NCBI GenBank assembly: GCA_025267735.1 | Contig: CM046304.1 | Coordinates: 9,982,001-10,046,000, forward strand | Length of the DNA: 64,000 bases | Source: Mactra quadrangularis | Taxonomy: Eukaryota > Mollusca > Bivalvia > Venerida > Mactridae | Direction: 5' to 3' | Shown: piece after piece, positions 35,327 to 47,145 of the stretch | How the letters are laid out: every line of letters starts with the position of its first letter | Position numbering within the stretch: the first letter of the stretch is position 1 | Made by a program: the position numbers and the translations under genes | Notes under the pieces: model-generated | What the model saw: the letters and a program-made list of their open reading frames with translations, nothing else | Told to the model about the DNA's origin: nothing | Database searches by the model: none

Positions 35327-36062
35327 TGAGAAGGCTCATTTTACAGTGATTTTGTGTTGTTTGGTTGACGGTACAAAGTTAAAACCTTCAGTAGTATTTA
35401 AAAGGAAAACTATGCCCAAGGAGAAATTGCCTTCAGATTTAGTAGTTTTTGTCCAAGAGAAAGGTTGGGTGGATGAGAAGATAATGTTAAAGTGGTTAGA
35501 TGAGGTGTGGTGCAAGCGCCCTGGCGCTTTGTTAAACAGAAAGTCACTAATGGTTTGGGATATGTTCAGAGCACATTTAGTGGAAAGTGTAAAACGTAAG
35601 ATGAGAGAAAATCGTACTTATCAAGCAGTGATTCCTGGAGGTTGCACTTCGGTGTTACAGCCTCTTGATGTGTCGTTGAATAAACCCTTCAAAGTGAATA
35701 TGCGTAAAAAGTGGAATACATGGATGATGAATGGAGATAAGTTGCTGACCAAAGCTGGAAATCTAAAGAGACCTAATTTACTGACAGTCTGTCAATGGAT
35801 TGTGGAGTCATGGAATGAAATTTCTAGAGAAATGGTGATAAAGTCTTTCTTGAAGTGTGGAATATCCAATTCTATGAACGGCAATCAAGATGATGAGCTT
35901 TTCAGTGATTTTGTGTGTAGATGTGACGAAACTCCAGTGTCAGTTGGAGACAGTGATTCTGAGAGTGATGATGATCAGTGGGCTTATGATGATATTCTCA
36001 CCAGTGAGGAATTTACAAAACTAATTGGGGAAAGTGATGATGAGGAGTTCGAAGGATTTTAA
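35327..36062 (+). pseudogene. pogo/Tigger transposase, C-side half
   Basis: About 244 codons without a stop, starting [20 protein letters not shown]. They include the [12 protein letters not shown] and [18 protein letters not shown] stretches, the second catalytic Asp region ([12 protein letters not shown]), and [20 protein letters not shown], which carries the third carboxylate region. Then come [10 protein letters not shown] and an acidic tail ending DDEEFEGF. This is the DDE_1 domain of pogo/Tigger elements. It lines up with the half ending at 33039. An apparent 380-codon frame starting at 34920 is a fusion of the CCAA array to this half and is not a real protein. Confidence 0.88.
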
Positions 36063-37089
36063 TGTCAAATAGATTAACGAGAAAAATATACATGTAGTAC
36101 AATAATTAGGGCTTTTTAAAATGTTATCTCGTGAATTTGCTATGCTATGGATTTAATTGCTCTCTTTTGTTTGATACTTGAAATGATAGGGCCAATACAT
36201 TTAATTGGGGTAGACTGATAGTGTTGATTATGATTGACGTGTGAATACCTATTATGTACTATGAATGTGCTATGCTATTGGATTTATCACGCTTATTTGT
36301 TTGATACAGTGCCTTTATATTTAATTGATATATACTTATTGTGTTGATTATGTTTGTCATGTTATTATCAGTAATCTCGTTGTCGGCATGTAAAATAAAA
36401 TGAAATAATTAGTAGTTAAAAATATTTTGTTTTTGTTTTTATCTTTTTGAACTCGCTTGAAACACAATGGCTAATTTGATGAAATTGATTTAAATTTCAT
36501 TAATTTACTCATTTTATGCAGCGCGAATTTGAAAAATATAGGTCCCACCCATATTCTTTTCGAGAAGGAATGACGATATAACAACAGTCCATAACAAAGA
36601 CAGCATTGTATTCATAACCAGTATTTTATTGTTGCAATATGATGAAGACTTTAGTCGATCCCTGTTTCACTAGACTTCGTGTAATACCGGGATGTATTGA
36701 TGTTTATTATCCCTCATCGACTTAAATATATTCAACTGAAACAAACTCACAAGTAAACATTAAATAGCTGTTATATGGAAGTAGAATCAAATACATAAAC
36801 TGGTTAGTCGATTCTGTCGTGCAAAATAGCCAAAAAATCGTCAGATTTGGCAAATTTTACTTGGCTTTTATGAAATTTACAATTTAAAATCTAAGGGTGG
36901 TGCGTCTTATAGGTGAGGGCGCCTTATATCCCAGTATATACGGTACTTAAAATAGAATTCAACGCACATGCTTATTTTTAAAAAAGTGGTTGCGTTATTT
37001 CATTGTCTAGTTTTCTGCAGTGGTTTTCTTGCGGAACCAATGAATATGCCTCATTAATTATTCATGATTACGAAATTTTCCTAACCAAA
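36063..37089 (+). other. pogo 3' non-coding region and spacer
   Basis: AT-rich sequence after the transposase stop, with AATAAA-like words near 36393, the pogo terminus at about 36945 and then a spacer before the hAT array. No other gene recognised. Confidence 0.5.
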
Positions 37090-37562
37090 TGGTCCCCTGT
37101 ACAAAACCCAGTATAGTGGAGAAATGTATCGTGGGATAACTGACGATGAACTGAGGTTATTGGACATTTCAGTAGTGAGAAGATACCACAACACTCAACT
37201 AAAGTAGTTTATGAGGTTACAGGACAGATCAGCAGGGGAGCACGGGGTGACTAGGGGGAAGTAGTAGCCTTCTGTGTCCGAACTTCAGCACCGTATTTCA
37301 GCAAGGAAAGATACACATGCTTATTTGAATGTGATGATGACAAAAGAATGGATACAGATGTGTAAAGTTAGTGTAATTTGACAGTGATTCGAAGTGGCTA
37401 ATGAGGTAAAAATGCATACTATTTGTGTTGTTTTTGCTGCAACATTCGATGATTTGTAGCAATGATTGAAGGGCAGTAAAGAAATGTTGTAATTGTATTT
37501 CTAAATAGCAGCCACTTATCTTTTTTGCTTGACAAGTTGATATGTTAACATGGATTTTAAAA

Positions 37563-38632
37563 CAAGAGCTGTCAGAGGAGACAGCATGCTCGACTTAGTA
37601 AGTGTTTGTCACAGGAGATGTGGTTGATGATAAGGAACATACATATTTTAAAATTTGAAAATATAACCTTAACAAATTCAAAGAAAAAAAAAAGAAATAA
37701 ATAGAAAACTATAAGTTCAAGGGGGATAACTCTGAAAAAATGTATAAGGAGTTATGAATCTTGTCACATGAGATGTGGTTGATAATAAGGAACATATATC
37801 TAAAGTTTGAAGTCAATACCTGAAGAAATAAAACAGTTGCAGTAAAAACAAACATTTTTTAAAGAAAACTCTAATTTCAAGGGGAGATAATTCTGAAAAA
37901 AATATATTTGGAGTTATGAACCTTGTCACATGAGATGTGGTTGATAATAAGGAACATATATTTAAAGTCAATACCTAAAGAAATAAAACAGTTGCAGTAA
38001 AAACAAATATTTATTAAAGAAAACTATAAGTTCAAGGGGGATAACTTTGAAAATAATGTATATGGAGTTATGAACCTTGTCACATGAGATGTGGTTGATA
38101 ATAAGGAACATATATTTAAAGTTTGAAATCAATATCTAAAGAAATAAAACAGTTGCAGTAAAAACAAACATTTTTTAAAGAAAACTCTAAGTTCAAGGGG
38201 AGATAATTCTGAAAAAAATGCATTCGGAGTTATGGACCATGTCACATGAGATGTGGTTGATAGAAAGGAACATATATTTAAAGTTTGAAGTTAATATCTT
38301 AAGAAATAACAAAGATACAGAAGAAAGTATTTTACTGCACAAAAACTTTAATCTGTGCACAAAAACTTCAATCAGTTCAAGGGGAGATAATTCTTCAAAA
38401 AATGTGTTTGGAGTTATGGACCTTGTCACATGAGATGTGGTTGATAGTAAGGAACATATATTTAAAGTTTGAAGTTAATATCTTAAGAAATAACAAAGAT
38501 ATAGAAGAAAATATTTTACTGCACAAAAACTTTAATCAGAAGTGTGGACGCGGACGCGGACGCGGACGCCGACGCCGACGCTGGGGCGAGTAGGAGAGCT
38601 CTACATTACTTCGTAAAGTCGAGCTAAAAATC
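37563..38632 (+). mobile_element. Helitron-like/pearl-like element d (about 1.07 kb)
   Basis: The 5' hairpin is GCTGTC-AGAGGA-GACAGC, then the sub-end GCTCGACTT (37588-37596). About five and a half tandem core units begin TCAAGGGG at 37717, 37877, 38032, 38193 and 38377 (spacing 160, 155, 161, 184). Then come a (GGACGC)n tract (38546-38581) and a 3' hairpin AGCTC...ACTT/AAGT...GAGCT (38597-38625), which contains AAGTCGAGC, the perfect inverse of the 5' sub-end. Module B1 lacks the insertion, so the empty site is known. Short frames inside are artefacts of the repeats. Confidence 0.8.
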
Positions 38633-38711
38633 ATGAAACTCTAAGACATGTCTCTAGCTTCTTGGTTCCAGTGAGGCTCACCCTAACCAGTCACAACAGC
38701 CTAAAGGTTAG

Positions 38712-38903
38712 GCCTCAGAACTGTCAGAAAAAGAATCAGTAAAGAAAAAGTTCACTAGGTCTCTAAATCATCCTTCTTCTGATTGGTACATTCAAAACAA
38801 ACAGGGTCTGTGGCATTGTAAATTATGTACACAGGAAAAGGCAACAACGCATATGTTGAGAGACACAAAAACAACAAATCATGGCAGACATGCCAGGGCT
38901 TGA
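38712..38903 (+). pseudogene. hAT-type transposase, zinc-finger N-terminus
   Basis: An open stretch reading FTRSLNHPSSDWYIQ and LWHCKLCTQEKATTHMLRDT, with a C-x2-C-x7-H-x9-H arrangement. This resembles the BED/TTF-type zinc finger that opens ZNF862-like hAT transposases. In modules B1 and B2 the same region has lost the cysteines and gained stops, so B0 is the best-preserved copy. The frame ends at a stop at 38901, before the next hAT segment. Confidence 0.55.
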
Positions 38904-39659
38904 ATTAGACCCGAGACCTCGCCGTCGGGTTTTGACGCACGAAAATTCCAAAATACCCCTTTTTGACCCGCGATCAAAATCGCCCGTGCGTCAATTTGAC
39001 CCGCGTATATTTTGCCTTCAAGAGTCAATGTTGAATCGAGAACCCTTGATAGACATGCAATTAAGAAGCCTGATCACGTCAAACTTGCTAGTGCTCCCAT
39101 CCTGGTGCAGATGAGAAAACTGTGAAAGATGTAATTGAAATTAATGGAGCCAAAAAATCAAGTGATTCAATTGAACAATTCAAATCCAAGGTCGGTGAAG
39201 TATACAAACTGGACGTGATTTCATAGTTTAAAATCTTACAGGAGAATGTCAATGTTTATTACATTAAAACTTATTCTCAATCTTAGTAATTTACGTTATG
39301 GCATAAAAAAGCTAAATAATCTGTTCTTGGTTTAACATATGCAAGTGCTACCCAAGTATTTAATTTACGTTATTACATGATTTTATGCAGCAGAAAGTTA
39401 TATTTCAATTTCTTTTATAGTTTATTTGCAAAAAAATACAATCAATTATGAACTAAATCTTATGGTTTGTTACCATCCTTGTACACCCATTATATAGTGC
39501 TGACATCTTATTGCAGAAAAGTGTGCTACACAGCTTGAATGATATTGTTGTTAGTAAACATAATTTCAATTTATAGCTAAATATTTGTCAGTACCCTAAC
39601 CTAGTAAAAAAACACCAATATATTTGAGTATGGAATGTCAACTATAAATTAAGGATTTT
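38904..39659 (+). other. Spacer within hAT region, repeat end
   Basis: A CAGGGCTTGAATTAGACC word near 38893 occurs in inverse orientation at about 47117-47135 (and 56800-56820), probably the end of a dispersed repeat. Otherwise AT-rich and non-coding. Confidence 0.4.
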
Positions 39660-39938
39660 TTGTTACATTTTCAGGAAGCTCAAATACGTACTGCTTACTT
39701 CGTTGTGAAGAATAACATTCCTCAGAATAACCATAACAAGTTAATTGAACTACAAGTTGACAATGGATGTACTGCTTTACAGAATGAGAAAATGATATAT
39801 AAGAGCCACCAAGTACATGATGAAATGATAGATGTAATTAATGATCACATACATGATTTAATAAGACAAGACATCATTAACAGTGAATTTGTTGGTATAA
39901 TTATTGATGAAACCACTGATATTACTGACATGTACTAG
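39660..39938 (+). pseudogene. hAT-type transposase, N-terminal catalytic start
   Basis: It encodes EAQIRTAYFVVKNNIPQNNH, a middle with ELQVDNGC, and FVGIIIDETTDITDM. The last holds the first catalytic Asp of the RNase H-like fold, in the (I/L)IDE(T/S)TD context typical of ZNF862/KIAA1586-like hAT proteins. A TTTTCAG just before it could be a 3' splice site. It is cut off at the junction with module A1 (39931), where the tandem unit starts. Confidence 0.75.
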
Positions 39939-40059
39939 CTGTGAGATTATAATTTTATATCTAGAACATGGCTAATGTTACAGAATCCCTATTCAACATT
40001 TTTATACTGGCTTAAAGATACAGTTTCTTGGAATCTAGCTGGACATTGTACCATTCTGC

Positions 40060-41760
40060 AGCGATTTCTTATGCATTCTCTTTCTTATATTTTCAGCAAA
40101 CCAGCACTTAGATGCACTGCATTGCAGTGGACTACATTAGAAGCTTAGCAGCCAATGCATAAACTGCTTGAAGCTAAGCTGAACAAAAATGATGACTTGG
40201 CTACCAGTTTGTTAATAAACTGCACATTTCATACTAAAATGTGAACTTCCAAAGACAAGAAGAAACATATGGTTAACTATGCAACCAATCTCAGAGTTAA
40301 CTTTTCTGTGTCTGATTACTTAACCTACACATTAAGCCTAAGTGTGACTGAACTGCCAAGTGCCTTAGAAAGTGTTATTCTTTATGAGAACTTAAAGAGA
40401 CTTTCAATGTACACACAGCATGTTACCAGTGATGGACTTGATTGCTGTGTGCTGTCAAATTTCAAATTGTCAAAGGGATCAGCAAATTCAGAAAATATTG
40501 TGACGTGGTTGTAAGTGAACTTCGTGAAAAAGGTTTGAATATAAAAAATATTAGACTGATGGGATGAGTGAACAGTGGAGTGGTTAAACGGTTGCAAGAG
40601 CCTAGCCAATCACCAATAGGTGTACATTATTTAGCACACAGGGTTGCACTGGCCACCTCACAAACAGCAAAACTAATACCGGAAATGAATTAATATTCTC
40701 GCACAGTGATGAACATTTTCAGATAAGACTTCTTCTTTGAGATCCAATAGACTTAGACTAATCCAATCACATGTATCTCAATATGCCTAAACTAAAATAT
40801 GCAGAAATAAACTCAATATGTTGGATCATTATGGCACATTCTGTTGAAGTCATTAATAGAACTAATCCAGCACTCCTTATGGCACTAAAGAGAGAAGCAT
40901 TAGTTGATGCTGCTTCAATAGCATTACTTCAAGAAGTGCTTCAGTTTCAGTTCATTGCACTTGCACATTGAATTATGAATATGATGTTGTTCATGACAAG
41001 CCTTTCAAAAAAATGCTAAGTGAAACTGTGGATTTAAGTTTAGTGAAGCCATTTGTCCCCAGTGTTAGTTAAATGATCTTTTGGAAGTTGATGGTGTGGT
41101 TACAACAAGGCTTGAGAGCTTTGCTAACATTGAAAATAACAAAGTAATATATTTGTGACTTGTCAGTCTGATTATTAAACTGTGAAAAGAAGCATTGAGG
41201 AAAATTATCAGTTCCACATTGATAGTGAATCAGAATGTGATGAGAATGAAGATGTGTAGTTGATGATAATGAAGATGTAGAGTTTTCTCTAGAACTTCTC
41301 TATTATGAAAAACAAAGAGGTGCTGTGGACAAGGTAGCTAAATGGATTATTGATAAGCTTGTTTGAAATATAAATTACAGATTTTGTTACAATAAAATGT
41401 TGGAAGCTATGTGCATCTTAATAACACGAAATATTTCAGCAGCTGTAAGGATCACAAAGTATAGACTGAGTAAAATAGATATTTTAGAAGATCATTTAGC
41501 CTCATTTTAGCCATCAAAGGACAATCTAAAATTGGAGTTTCAAAACTATAAAAAACTTATGAAAGGATGTTATCAGGAAGTAGCTATGCCAGCTATGTTA
41601 ACTATTCTAAGAAGTCTTGAGATGTAGAGAAAATTGCTGTAATAATTAAGCGTTGTTGTGTAATACCAATGACAAGTGTTAGTTGTGAATGGGGTTTCAG
41701 TATGCAAATCATATTTAGTTGAAGTACAGGACTGGACTGAAATGTAAGGCTCTAAATGAT
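40060..41760 (+). pseudogene. Degenerate hAT transposase, module A1 middle
   Basis: Fragments in changing frames read VTELPSALESVILYENLK, then NIVTWLV-SELREKGLNIKNI, VNSGVVKRLQEPSQ, IGVHYLAHRVALATSQTAK and, near 41690, VIPMTSVSCEWGFSMQ. These are successive blocks of the hAT RNase H-like domain and of the C-terminal dimerisation region. Many stops and shifts show a dead copy. The first 500 bases are paralogous to 45260-45815 in module B1. Confidence 0.75.
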
Positions 41761-42246
41761 CTAATAAGAATTTCTGAGGATGGCCCAGTGCAGATAATAT
41801 GGACTATAGTTGTGCTTTACGAAGTAGAAGCTGTCAGAAAACTGTAATCTGTGTAGACACAGATTCAAAAACAATAACACTAGCAGGGTATGAACTATCT
41901 GTTGCTTATGTAAATGACTGTGTTTAACTTTGCATGCAAGGTAATTTTGATATAATGTGATTGTTTATTACATTTTATATTTAACAATGCACTAAAGATA
42001 GATGTAAAATTAAATCGACTGTTTTATTTCGTTTTTATATTTTTTGCTAGTTCTTAAGAATGACAACTTATGGCCTCCTCACATCTTGATATTAAAAGCA
42101 AATTTCATTGACTTTACAGTTTTACCTCATGTAAACCTAGCTTGTTTCTTTTTTTCCAGAGGAGGAATATAGATTTGGGAATGGTGAAGTCTATGGTAGA
42201 CAAAACTCTTAAGTATCATTCAGAAAAGAATTACAGCTGATGGTCC

Positions 42247-42770
42247 ATGGCTACAAAAAGAAGAGACTCTAATTTTGAGTGTGGTGTAACTCCTGAAAAT
42301 CCATCTAAGATGTTTGTTAAAATTAATCATGACTTTCTTCAAGCCCTTAAAGAAAACAAAGACAACTGCTTCCAGGACAATGATGTAAATGACAGCTTGG
42401 CCATCTCAGACCTTAATGATCATGAGGACATCCCTACATTCTACGGGGACATGGAAATGGAATACCTTGCAGAACACTTTCAGCTTAACTCTGAAGTACT
42501 AAATAATGAGTGGCATGGTTGTCTTGAACTCATTAAATTGTCGTTAGCACAAAGATCTATGAGTCGTTTTCTGGAGCTCTTCTATGAAAAAAATCATGCT
42601 GACAAAGGTCTTCTAATTAAATTTCCAAATTTATCAAAATAATCCCTACAGCCAGTGTCCTGCCACTCAGTACAGCCAAGGTTGAGAGAGTTTTTCCTGA
42701 CCATCGTTGTTCATTATCTACTAAGAGGGTGGAACAACTCCTAAACATAAAGTTAAACTGTACCAAAAGT
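42247..42770 (+). pseudogene. hAT transposase C-terminal fragment, module A1
   Basis: A 131-codon frame from ATG (42247) to a stop at 42640, with YLAEHFQLNSEVLNNEW and FLELFYEKNHADKGLLIKF. After a one-base frame change it continues IPTASVLPLSTAKVERVF, the conserved P-x-S-x-A-x-x-E-R signature of the hAT dimerisation domain. A TTTTTTCCAG acceptor-like site lies about 85 bp upstream. It is a second C-terminus within the module, in addition to the one near 41690, so module A is a composite. Confidence 0.7.
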
Positions 42771-43564
42771 ATGTTTTCCAACCTTCTTCCAAATATTGTG
42801 AACAAATATTTTCAAATGAAGAACAGACGCATTGTAAATTTATTGAAGAATTTGACTTTTGGAGTGTAAATTAGTGTGATTAACTGCATATGTGACAAAA
42901 AACTTATAAAAAAAGACTGTTGTGGGGGATATCTGGTGTTTGTCTCTGACATATCTACCACCTGCCAGATGAGACCCAGAAGGGTCTAAACAGTCAAAAA
43001 GAAATGAAATTATGTAATTTTAGCAATTTGTTAAAATTGTAATGTAAAGATGAAGTATCTTAGTCAATCAGATTACATATAATAAAGAAATAATAAAACA
43101 CAGACTCACAAACACTTTGTTTCATTATTATATTGTTATCTAATTAAAAAAACAATCAACGCATAGGCACATCTAGTGCCATGGCCTAGACTAATGTCCC
43201 TGCATAATTGCCATAATTTCCTAAAAACGCCCTGCCCTCCCCGAAGTCCAGCTAGAGCTCTGTAACTGTTAGCTATGATATTGACCTATGTGACCAGCTT
43301 GTGCTTGACAGCAATTTAAACTAATAACAATAATACAGCAATAACAGGGCAATTCATTCCAGGGACAGACAGTGTGGACACTGCACCCACTGGTCATAAA
43401 GTGTAATTTTATTTTTCAGTGCAGCATAAGATGCCTTACCTACTTAGCTACAACAAGGTTACAACAGAACACCACTCCCAAAAATCACACCACTTCTCCC
43501 CACATCAAGTTCAGGGAGAAGTCACTTGTCCCTAAAAAAAGATCAGAGATAAGAAGTCAAAAGA

Positions 43565-44660
43565 TGCCAAACACACAACTAATTGATGTTATTGGACAGT
43601 TCAATAGTAAAAACACAACAGAACATATAACTAACTGAGGTTAATGGACAGTTCAATAGTAAAAAGATGCCACAACACACAACTAACTGAGGTTAATGGA
43701 CAGTTCAATAGTAAAAAGATGCCAAAACACACAATTAACTGAGGTTACTGAACAGTTCAATAGTAAAAACACAACAGAACACACAACTAACTGAAGTTAA
43801 TAGACAGTTCAATAGTAAAAAGATGCCAAAACACACAACTAACTGAGGTTAATGGACAGTTCAATAGTAAAAAGATGCCAAAACACACAATCAACTGAGG
43901 TTACTGGACAGTTCAATAGTAAAAAGATGCCAAAACACACAACTAACTGAGGTTACTGAACAGTTCAATAGTAAAAGGATGCCAAAAAACACAACTAACT
44001 GAGGTTACTGGACAGTTCAATTGTAAAAGGATGCCAAAACACACAACTAACTGAGGTTACTGGACAGTTCAATTGTAAAAAGATGCAACAACACACAACT
44101 TACAAAGGTTACAGGACAGTTCAATTGTAAAAAGATGCAGCAACACACAACTAACTGAGGTTACTAGACAGTTCAGTTGTAAAAAGATGCAACAACACAC
44201 AACTAACTGAGATTACTGGACAGTTCATAAGTAAAAAGATGCAGCAACACACAACTAACTGAGGTTACTAGACAGTTCAGTTGTAAAAAGATACCACAAC
44301 ACACAACTAACTGAGGTTACAGGACAGTTCAGTGGTAAAAAGATGGCAAAACACACAACTTACTGAAATTACTGGACAGTTCAGTTGTAAAAAGATACTA
44401 CAACACACAACTAACTGAGGTTACAGGACAGTTCAGTTGTAAAAATATGCAATAACACACAACTAACTGAGGTTACTGGACAGTTCAGTTGTAAATAAAT
44501 GCCACAATACACAACTTACAGAGATTACAGAAAAGTTCAGTTGTAAAAAAGATGCAACTACACACAACTAACTGAGGTTACTGGACAGTTCAGTTGTAAA
44601 ATGATGTCAAAGCACACAACTACCTGAGTTTATGAGGTTACAGGACAGATCAGCATGATT
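43565..44660 (+). repeat. 52-bp minisatellite m1, about 21 units
   Basis: The unit contains ACACAACTAACTGAGGTTAC, TGGACAGTTCAATAGTAAAA and AGATGCCAAA. Early units have CAATAGT, later ones CAGTTGT, so the array is graded along its length. Present almost unchanged as m2. Confidence 0.95.
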
Positions 44661-45259
44661 CTAGCGAGGGGTGATAGGGGCAAGTAGTTGTCTTCTCTGT
44701 CAGAACTTCGCTGTATTCCAGCTAGGTAAGAGACACATGCTTATTTGAATGTTGTGATGTTAAAAGGATGGATACAGATGTGAAAAGTTTGTGTAATTTG
44801 GACAAAGTGGTTGGAAGCAGCTAATGAGGTAAAAATGCATACTTATTATGTTGATTTTGCTGCAACATTCGGTGAGTAAAACAAATAAGATTTATCTCAA
44901 TGATTGAAGGGCAGTAAAGAAATGTGGCCGTTGTTTTTCCAAATATCAGCCACTTTTGTTTGTTTGCTTGATATGTTAACATAGATTTAAAAAGTAAATA
45001 AAACTCTAAGAAATGTCTCTATCTTCTTGGTTGCAGCCACCCAAACCAGGCACAAAATGTAAAACATCTGCAATCTCAGAAAATGAATCGCCTGCAAAGA
45101 AAAGGTTCACTAAGTCTCTAAATCAGTATTCTTTTGGTTGGTAAATTCAGGACAACAGGGTATGTGGCATTTTAAATTATGCAGGCAGGCAAAAGGCAAC
45201 AACACGTATGCTAAGGGACAAGTCCAAGCAAAAACAACAAATCATAGCAGACCGGCTTC

Positions 45260-45830
45260 ATGTAAGTGTTTATCATAACTTATTACTTATTTTACACATG
45301 GCTTACGTTACAGAATGCCAATTCAACATTTTTATACAGGCTTCAAGGTACAGTTGCTTAGAATCTGGTAAGACTTTGTGCCATTCTGCAGCAATTTCTT
45401 ATTCATTCTCTTTTTTATATTTTCAGCAAACCAGCACTAAGATGCACTGCAGTGGACTACACTAGAAGCGCAGTGTCCAATGCAAAAACTGCTTGAAGCT
45501 AAGCTGAACAATGATGATGAACTTGATACAAGTTTGAAAAAAAATGCACATTTTATTGCAAAATGTAAACTTCCAAAGACAAGATAAACGTATGGTTAAC
45601 TGTACGTAAAACCAATCTTGGTGTTAACTTTTCAGAATCTGATCACTTATCCAACACATTAAGCCCAAGTGTGACTGAACTGAAAAGTGCCTTAGAAAGT
45701 GTTACTCTTGATGATAAGTTGTTGGATATTAACAATTCAGATGTCTATGGACTTATAATTGATGAGAGTGCTGACACTGGGAGACTTTTAATGTACGCAC
45801 AGTGTGTTACCAGAGATCCCGTATAAAAGA
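45260..45830 (+). pseudogene. hAT transposase middle fragment, module B1
   Basis: Paralogue of the start of module A. A readable stretch is VTELKSALESVTLDDKLLDI, then NSDVYGLIIDESADTGRLLM, which holds the first catalytic Asp in the IIDES context. Directly afterwards the sequence jumps to the C-terminal domain, so the central part of the enzyme is deleted. Confidence 0.7.
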
Positions 45831-46161
45831 TGATTATCTTCAATTTAAGATGATTCTTAAAAATTTTCGTGGTCAATCATTATTAAAATTATGTCAAACT
45901 TTGATAACCGAGTTCAATGAGTTATACCCTGACTTTGTTGTGTTAGCCAAAATCATGGTTATTGCCCCACTGACAAGTGTTGCTTGCGAAAGATGATTCT
46001 CTATCCAAAATCGTTTGAAAACCAAGGCAAGGTCCTCTATCAAAGATGAGAAGTTATCAAAATTCATAAGAACTATGGAGGAAAGTGTTAAAGTAATGAA
46101 AGCATTCCCCGGGGAGGAACTTGTAGATAGATTTAATAAAAAAATAAAAAGGCGAAAGTAA
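45830..46161 (+). pseudogene. hAT dimerisation domain, module B1 (one TGA stop)
   Basis: It encodes KDDYLQFKMILKNFRGQS, LYPDFVVLAKIMVIAPLTS and VACER, then a TGA at 45994 where B2 has GGA (Gly), then FSIQNRLKTKARSSIKDE and LSKFIRTMEESV. The A-C-E-R-G-F-S core is the hallmark of the hAT C-terminal dimerisation domain. The single G-to-T change breaks it. Confidence 0.85.
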
Positions 46162-46575
46162 GAAATCATAATGTATCGTTTGAGTGTGATTGGATTTGAA
46201 TGGACAAATAACCTTTGCAAATGCCTTAGATGTATACTCTTGTTTCAGAATAGAACATTTTTAATTTCTTTTAGTGCTTTGATATCATGTGTGTCTCTTC
46301 TTTTTAGTGCTTTGATATTAATTTGATTTGAACATATGTACATATTGTATATATTTATGATAAAAAAGGGAAACAGTTAAACTGGTATCATTCTGTTGTT
46401 AGACGTGCAAGGTATCAACTAAAACAACTAATATTTGGAGACATATTTGTCTTGTTATGATATTTGTATTTTTGTTATATTAAATGTAAATGAAATAATA
46501 ATTTAGTTTGAGAAAACGACTTTGAGTGTTTTGTTGTTATGTACTTCAATGATGGTATACTATGTGATTACTATA

Positions 46576-46715
46576 CAGAGCCAACCAAAATTACTTTTAC
46601 TCTTTAAAAAAAAGTTGTTTTTCATTAATGCAATTAACTTTTATGTAAAGTTTTGGAAGAGATAAAAATCAAGTCACACATTTTGAAAGTTTAAAAGAAG
46701 TTATGGATGACTCTG
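46576..46715. mobile_element. Tc1/mariner-like MITE in module B1 (140 bp)
   Basis: The ends CAGAGCCAACCA and TGGATGACTCTG are imperfect inverses, with TA on both sides. Related to the 607-bp MITE at 5566. It was there before the array amplified, since B2 carries it at the same place. Confidence 0.65.
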
Positions 46716-46789
46716 TAAATGAGTAGCTCAACTATACTCTTTAAAATGAAATCAACATGCAGGTCAGAGCCCGATAAAAAAGTACATTT

Positions 46790-47145
46790 GTATTATTTTT
46801 GACCACATGGCTACAAGCTTGATAGGTAGTGACCACGAGGCTACATGATTGCTTGTTAAAATCACTTGGCTACATGAATATAGATAATGACCAATCGGCT
46901 TTATGAACAATAGATATTGAACACTTGACTACAGCAGGATGTTTAAAAATCACTTGGATACAAGAAGGTAGCTAAAGACCACTTGGCTACATGAACAATA
47001 GATGAACCTTATGGCTGCGATGCTAGATATTTATTGACCACTCGGCGATATGAAGTATAGTTTGACCCCTGAAAATTTTAACTTGACCCCTGAAAATTTG
47101 ATTTTGACCCCTAAAAATTTTGACTGAAGGGTCATTGACCCCTGA
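46790..47145 (+). repeat. Irregular short repeats, module B1
   Basis: About eight units of 25-35 bp built on GACCACTTGGCTACATGA and AATAGAT, followed by three to four copies of a ~20 bp unit TTGACCCCTGAAAATTT. These are two different small arrays back to back at the end of each tandem unit. Confidence 0.75.

Larger units (their letters stand above)
32700..36945 (+). mobile_element. pogo/Tigger transposon, 5'-truncated and interrupted
   Basis: The element carries a split transposase frame (32726-33039 and 35327-36062) and ends with CAGTATATACGGTA at 36932-36945, preceded by GCGTCTTATAGGTGAGGGCG, the style of pogo/Tigger termini with a TA target. No matching left end is seen; homology begins only about 40 bp from the NSRP1 exon 3 acceptor, so the 5' part is lost. 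It lies antisense to NSRP1 in intron 2. Confidence 0.8.
37090..38903 (+). repeat. hAT array module B0 (diverged, with element d inside)
   Basis: Aligns with 44580-45260 in module B1: the GAGGTTACAGGACAGATCAG edge, ACACATGCTTATTTGAATG, GCTAATGAGGTAAAAATGCA and the TCACTA-GTCTCTAAATCA stretch. It is clearly more diverged than B1 and B2 are from each other. Only about one and a half minisatellite units (m0, about 37158-37245) precede it. Confidence 0.8.

Noticed and set aside
34937..35339. Long (VGWL)n and (PTNQ)n frames on both strands
   Set aside because: Any stop-free tetranucleotide array is open in several frames. Pure low-complexity artefact.
34920..36062. A 380-codon frame with (PTNQ)n fused to a transposase
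   Set aside because: The repeat part is the CCAA array of an inserted element, and the fusion arises because the array and the transposase half happen to share a frame. Not a real protein.
38193..38593. Short frames with HEMWLIxRNIYLKFEVNILR
   Set aside because: Translations of the tandem core of Helitron-like element d, repeated in step with the 160-bp unit.
40269..40609. 81- and 75-codon frames repeated three times in the array
   Set aside because: The plus-strand one is a piece of a broken hAT transposase and the minus-strand one is its shadow. Repetition reflects array duplication and not selection.
43565..44660. Regular repeats that might suggest a CRISPR array
   Set aside because: Units abut with no unique spacers, in a eukaryotic intron. 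It is a minisatellite.
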